Of a stretch of 64,000 nucleotides of DNA, positions 62,120-64,000 are shown in pieces. The translations under genes and the position numbers were made by a program. This DNA comes from Paenibacillus endoradicis. Lineage in GTDB: Bacteria; Bacillota; Bacilli; Paenibacillales; Paenibacillaceae. The number at the start of each line of letters is the position of its first letter. Within the stretch, counting starts at the first letter, position 1. The stretch lies in contig NZ_JANQBB010000003.1 in the NCBI RefSeq assembly GCF_024721975.1, positions 124,001 to 188,000 of the forward strand. The letters are read 5' to 3'. The notes under the pieces are model-generated. The model saw only the letters and a list, made by a program, of their open reading frames with translations. It was not told the origin of the DNA and searched no databases.

Positions 62120-62283
62120 TTGAATACATTGCACAAGTAGAGGCACCCGCTTCTCACCTGTTCGGTATATACTGACTGGTTGCGATGAACGAATGCAGAA
62201 TAATCGAATGTTAACTATTCGATTTCGATGATACATTACGTTTATAGGATGCGGGTTCAATCGAACTCGCATCCTATATTTTT
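62120..62283 (+). promoter_or_regulatory. L20-type leader with terminator upstream of infC
   Basis: The leader contains GAGGCACCCGCTTCTCACC, a stem ATCGAATGTTAACTATTCGAT, and a terminator at 62243-62283 (TATAGGATGCGGGTTC paired with GAACTCGCATCCTATA, then TTTTTG). This matches the design of the Bacillus infC leader, in which ribosomal protein L20 binding causes early termination. A short minus-strand frame across it is a shadow. Confidence 0.75.
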
Positions 62284-62312
62284 GTGCAGGTAATATAATT
62301 TGGAGGTGGAAC

Positions 62313-62831
62313 ATTATTAGCAGAGAACATCAAATCAACGACGAAATTCGCGCTCGTGAGGTTCGTTTAGTTGGTCCAGAGAGTGAACAAATTGGAATCA
62401 AGCCATTACGTGAAGCACTGCAAATGGCGATTGAATTGAATCTTGATCTTGTTAACGTGGCACCAACAGCGAAACCGCCAGTCTGCCGTATTATGGACTA
62501 TGGTAAATTCCGTTATGAGCAACAGAAGAAAGAAAAAGAAGCACGTAAGAACCAAAAAGTAGTTGATCTTAAAGAAGTTTGGTTCCGTGCAAACATTGAT
62601 GAACATGATTATCAAACTAAATTCCGTAATGTAATTAAATTCTTAAACGAAGGCGACAAAGTGAAAGCTTCTGTTCGTTTCCGTGGTCGTGAAATCGCAC
62701 ATGCTGATTTAGGGAAAAAGATTCTAGATCGTTTATCTAAAGAGGTTGCCGAAATATGCAATGTTGAGCGCGCTCCTAAGCTTGAAGGCCGGAGCATGAT
62801 TATGATTTTGGCACCAAAAAGCAATGCCTAA
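62313..62831 (+). CDS. infC: Translation initiation factor IF-3, with ATT start
   Basis: IF-3 binds the 30S subunit and controls start codon choice. The conserved N-terminal domain (REHQINDEIRAREVRLVG) begins before the first ATG-started frame. GGAGG at 62302-62306 is six bases before ATT 62313, which is the well-known AUU start of infC, giving 172 residues. The linker YGKFRYEQQKKEKEARKNQK and C-terminal domain (VRFRGREIAH) are complete. It is followed by rpmI and rplT. Confidence 0.95.
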   Translation: MISREHQINDEIRAREVRLVGPESEQIGIKPLREALQMAIELNLDLVNVAPTAKPPVCRIMDYGKFRYEQQKKEKEARKNQKVVDLKEVWFRANIDEHDYQTKFRNVIKFLNEGDKVKASVRFRGREIAHADLGKKILDRLSKEVAEICNVERAPKLEGRSMIMILAPKSNA

Positions 62832-62864
62832 ACTTATGTATAACTTTTAAGGAGGATAATTACA

Positions 62865-63065
62865 ATGCCCAAGATGAAAACGCATAGCAGTCTTAAAGAC
62901 CGCTTCAAAATTACTGGTACAGGTAAAGTTAAACGTTACAAAGCTTACAGAAACCATTTACTTTCTCACAAATCAGGACGCCAAAAACGTGTCCTTGCAA
63001 GTCAACCATTGATGGCAGCTGGTGACGTTCGTCGTATTCAGCAAGGTCTTTCTAACATCAAATAA
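62865..63065 (+). CDS. rpmI: Ribosomal protein L35
   Basis: This 66-residue basic protein matches L35 (PKMKTHSSLKDRFKITGTGKVKR, HLLSHKSGRQKR). It is a component of the 50S subunit. AAGGAGG lies before ATG 62865. It lies 33 bases after infC and 44 before rplT, in the conserved operon order. Confidence 0.97.
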   Translation: MPKMKTHSSLKDRFKITGTGKVKRYKAYRNHLLSHKSGRQKRVLASQPLMAAGDVRRIQQGLSNIK

Positions 63066-63109
63066 TTATTGAAAAATAAATTGATTATACCCTCAGGAGG
63101 TTTCTATTC

Positions 63110-63469
63110 ATGGCAAGAGTCAAAGGCGGATTTGTCCGCACACGTCGTCGTAAAAAGATTCTTAAATTAGCTAAAGGTTACTTTGGTTCGAAACATCGCT
63201 TATTTAAATCGGCTAAGGAGCAAGTTGGGCATTCATTAATGTATGCTTACCGTGACCGTCGTAACAAAAAACGTGATTTCCGCAGACTTTGGATCGTTCG
63301 TATCAATGCTGCAGCACGTATGAACGACATCTCTTATAGCAAATTAATGCACGGTTTGAAACTTGCAGGCGTTGAAGTTAACCGTAAAATGCTAGCTGAT
63401 CTAGCTGTTAACGATATTGCATCTTTCAATTCTTTAGCAAAAGTTGCAAAAGAAAAAGTTGGCGCGTAA
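63110..63469 (+). CDS. rplT: Ribosomal protein L20
   Basis: This 119-residue protein is a large subunit assembly protein and the repressor of its own operon through the infC leader. [22 protein letters not shown] is the typical start, and the C-terminal globular part (about 60-119) carries the RNA-binding face used in autocontrol. TCAGGAGG precedes the ATG. A terminator follows. Confidence 0.98.
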   Translation: MARVKGGFVRTRRRKKILKLAKGYFGSKHRLFKSAKEQVGHSLMYAYRDRRNKKRDFRRLWIVRINAAARMNDISYSKLMHGLKLAGVEVNRKMLADLAVNDIASFNSLAKVAKEKVGA

Positions 63470-63486
63470 TCGTTGACTTCTAAATA

Positions 63487-63530
63487 GAGGCACTAATTAT
63501 CTTTTCGTGAGATAATTAGTGCCTTTTTTG
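63487..63530 (+). terminator. Terminator of the infC-rpmI-rplT operon
   Basis: AGGCACTAATTATC pairs with GATAATTAGTGCC around a short loop, followed by seven T residues. Confidence 0.92.
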
Positions 63531-63612
63531 TTGTGCTTACGGACATACATACAGTCCTGTCCGCGATAAGATGCATATACTGTCCTATCTAGTAGAGGAG
63601 GTGTCTTATCAA

Positions 63613-63963
63613 GTGAATAATTTAGCAAAGAAAGATTTTGAACAGTATGTAGGTAAACATATATATATCGAGAAAGCGAATGGGAAAAAGGTTAAAGGAA
63701 AACTGGTTGCGATAGACGGAGATCGAATATTTCTAGCTCCGCTTTCAGTAGATAAGAATAAAAAAGTTGAAACTAAATTTATATTTTGTTTCTTTATTTT
63801 CGGGATCATTGCAGTTGGGCTATTAGCATTTCTAGTTTGTTCATGTTGTGGTGCACGTCGTGGACGTTGTGGCTGCGGTTGCGGATTCCAACGCCGTCGA
63901 CCTTGCGGCTGTAACAGATGTAGACGTAGAAAAAGATTTCACAGAAGACGTAGATTTGCATAA
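63613..63963 (+). CDS. Small membrane protein with Cys/Arg-rich tail
   Basis: This 116-residue protein has three parts. Residues 1-55 form a small soluble domain (VGKHIYIEKANGKKVKGKLVAIDGDRIFLAPL) like a short SH3-like or KOW-type barrel. Residues 57-76 are a hydrophobic helix. The last 44 residues hold nine cysteines (VCSCCG, RCGCGCG, PCGCNRC) and many arginines. GAGGAGGTG precedes GTG 63613. Such tails occur in spore coat or crust proteins, so a spore surface role is possible but unproven. Confidence 0.65.
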   Translation: MNNLAKKDFEQYVGKHIYIEKANGKKVKGKLVAIDGDRIFLAPLSVDKNKKVETKFIFCFFIFGIIAVGLLAFLVCSCCGARRGRCGCGCGFQRRRPCGCNRCRRRKRFHRRRRFA

Positions 63964-64000
63964 AATATAAATAAAATGGTAAACTAATAAAAGAATAATT

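Noticed and set aside
62102..62314. 70-codon minus-strand frame upstream of infC
   Set aside because: It covers the promoter, leader and terminator of the infC operon and has no ribosome binding site.
1..64000. tRNA or rRNA genes
   Set aside because: No cloverleaf with GTTCGAATC-type arm and CCA end, and no rRNA-like sequence, was noticed on either strand.

Overview
The window looks like a chromosomal segment of an AT-rich, endospore-forming, monoderm Firmicute, most probably of the Paenibacillaceae. Supporting points: Bacillus-like gene order (yunB, lytH, lipA, yutD; ytqA-ytqB; infC-rpmI-rplT), sporulation genes (yunB, lytH, ylbJ), a Bacillus-type Fur, strong AGGAGG-type ribosome binding sites, and a secreted protein ending in the copper-amine-oxidase-N-like 'stalk' domain that is very common in Paenibacillus. 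No rRNA, tRNA, transposase, prophage or CRISPR array was seen. Taxonomy is inference from gene content only.

Layout. 1-8 kb: a partial membrane protein, an acetyltransferase, methionine aminopeptidase, a YjcD-type UvrD helicase, a FetAB-like ABC pair and a TIM-barrel sugar isomerase. 7.5-14 kb: sporulation and lipoate block (yunB, lytH, lipA, yutD, nadK, ylbJ). 14-20.7 kb: a 32-residue membrane peptide, truncated haemoglobin, a DUF2225 protein, a YycC-like protein coupled to a Cys-motif protein, oligoendopeptidase F, ndk and a large secreted GH26-like protein. 20.7-31.2 kb: a complete monoderm Tad/Flp (type IVb) pilus locus of ten genes (TadZ-like, TadA, TadB, TadC, Flp1 pilin, TadE-like, a 738-residue coiled-coil pseudopilin-like protein, a second TadE-like protein with an Ig-like tail, prepilin peptidase, FHA-domain membrane protein). 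31-43 kb: lipoprotein, YneK-like protein, endonuclease IV, purU, tkt, ppnP, GH53 galactanase with an AraC regulator, DUF420 protein, pgi and a YigZ protein. 43-47 kb: sulfate ABC importer. 47-52.5 kb: iron block with fur, a Fur-box-controlled small Cys protein and ferritin, interleaved with a Cof hydrolase, a CtpA-type protease and a cold shock protein. 52.5-64 kb: a B12-binding radical SAM enzyme, a VOC-ManA fusion, ytqAB, trmB, PAP2 phosphatase, a glycosyltransferase, the infC operon with its leader, and a Cys/Arg-rich membrane protein.

How parts work together. TadA powers assembly on the TadB/TadC platform, the prepilin peptidase matures the Flp1 and probably the TadE-like subunits, and TadZ probably positions the machine. 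The FHA protein may link it to phosphothreonine signalling, although no kinase gene is present here. A good sigma-A promoter lies just after the GH26 gene and is followed within about 20 bases by a terminator-like hairpin placed before the first tad gene, which suggests premature termination control. In the iron block a perfect 7-1-7 Fur box overlaps the promoter of a 72-residue Cys protein, and PerR-like boxes precede fur and ferritin.

Beyond genes, the most striking structure is a set of intergenic repeats. Family A is a palindromic element of about 140 bp at two sites. Family B is a MITE-like element with GTTCAAAA-type inverted ends at eight or more sites, usually right after a stop codon, including a near-perfect 185-bp tandem pair. 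Family C is a 125-bp element after both ylbJ and nadK, each copy carrying an aligned 16-codon frame. No transposase explains any of them in this window.
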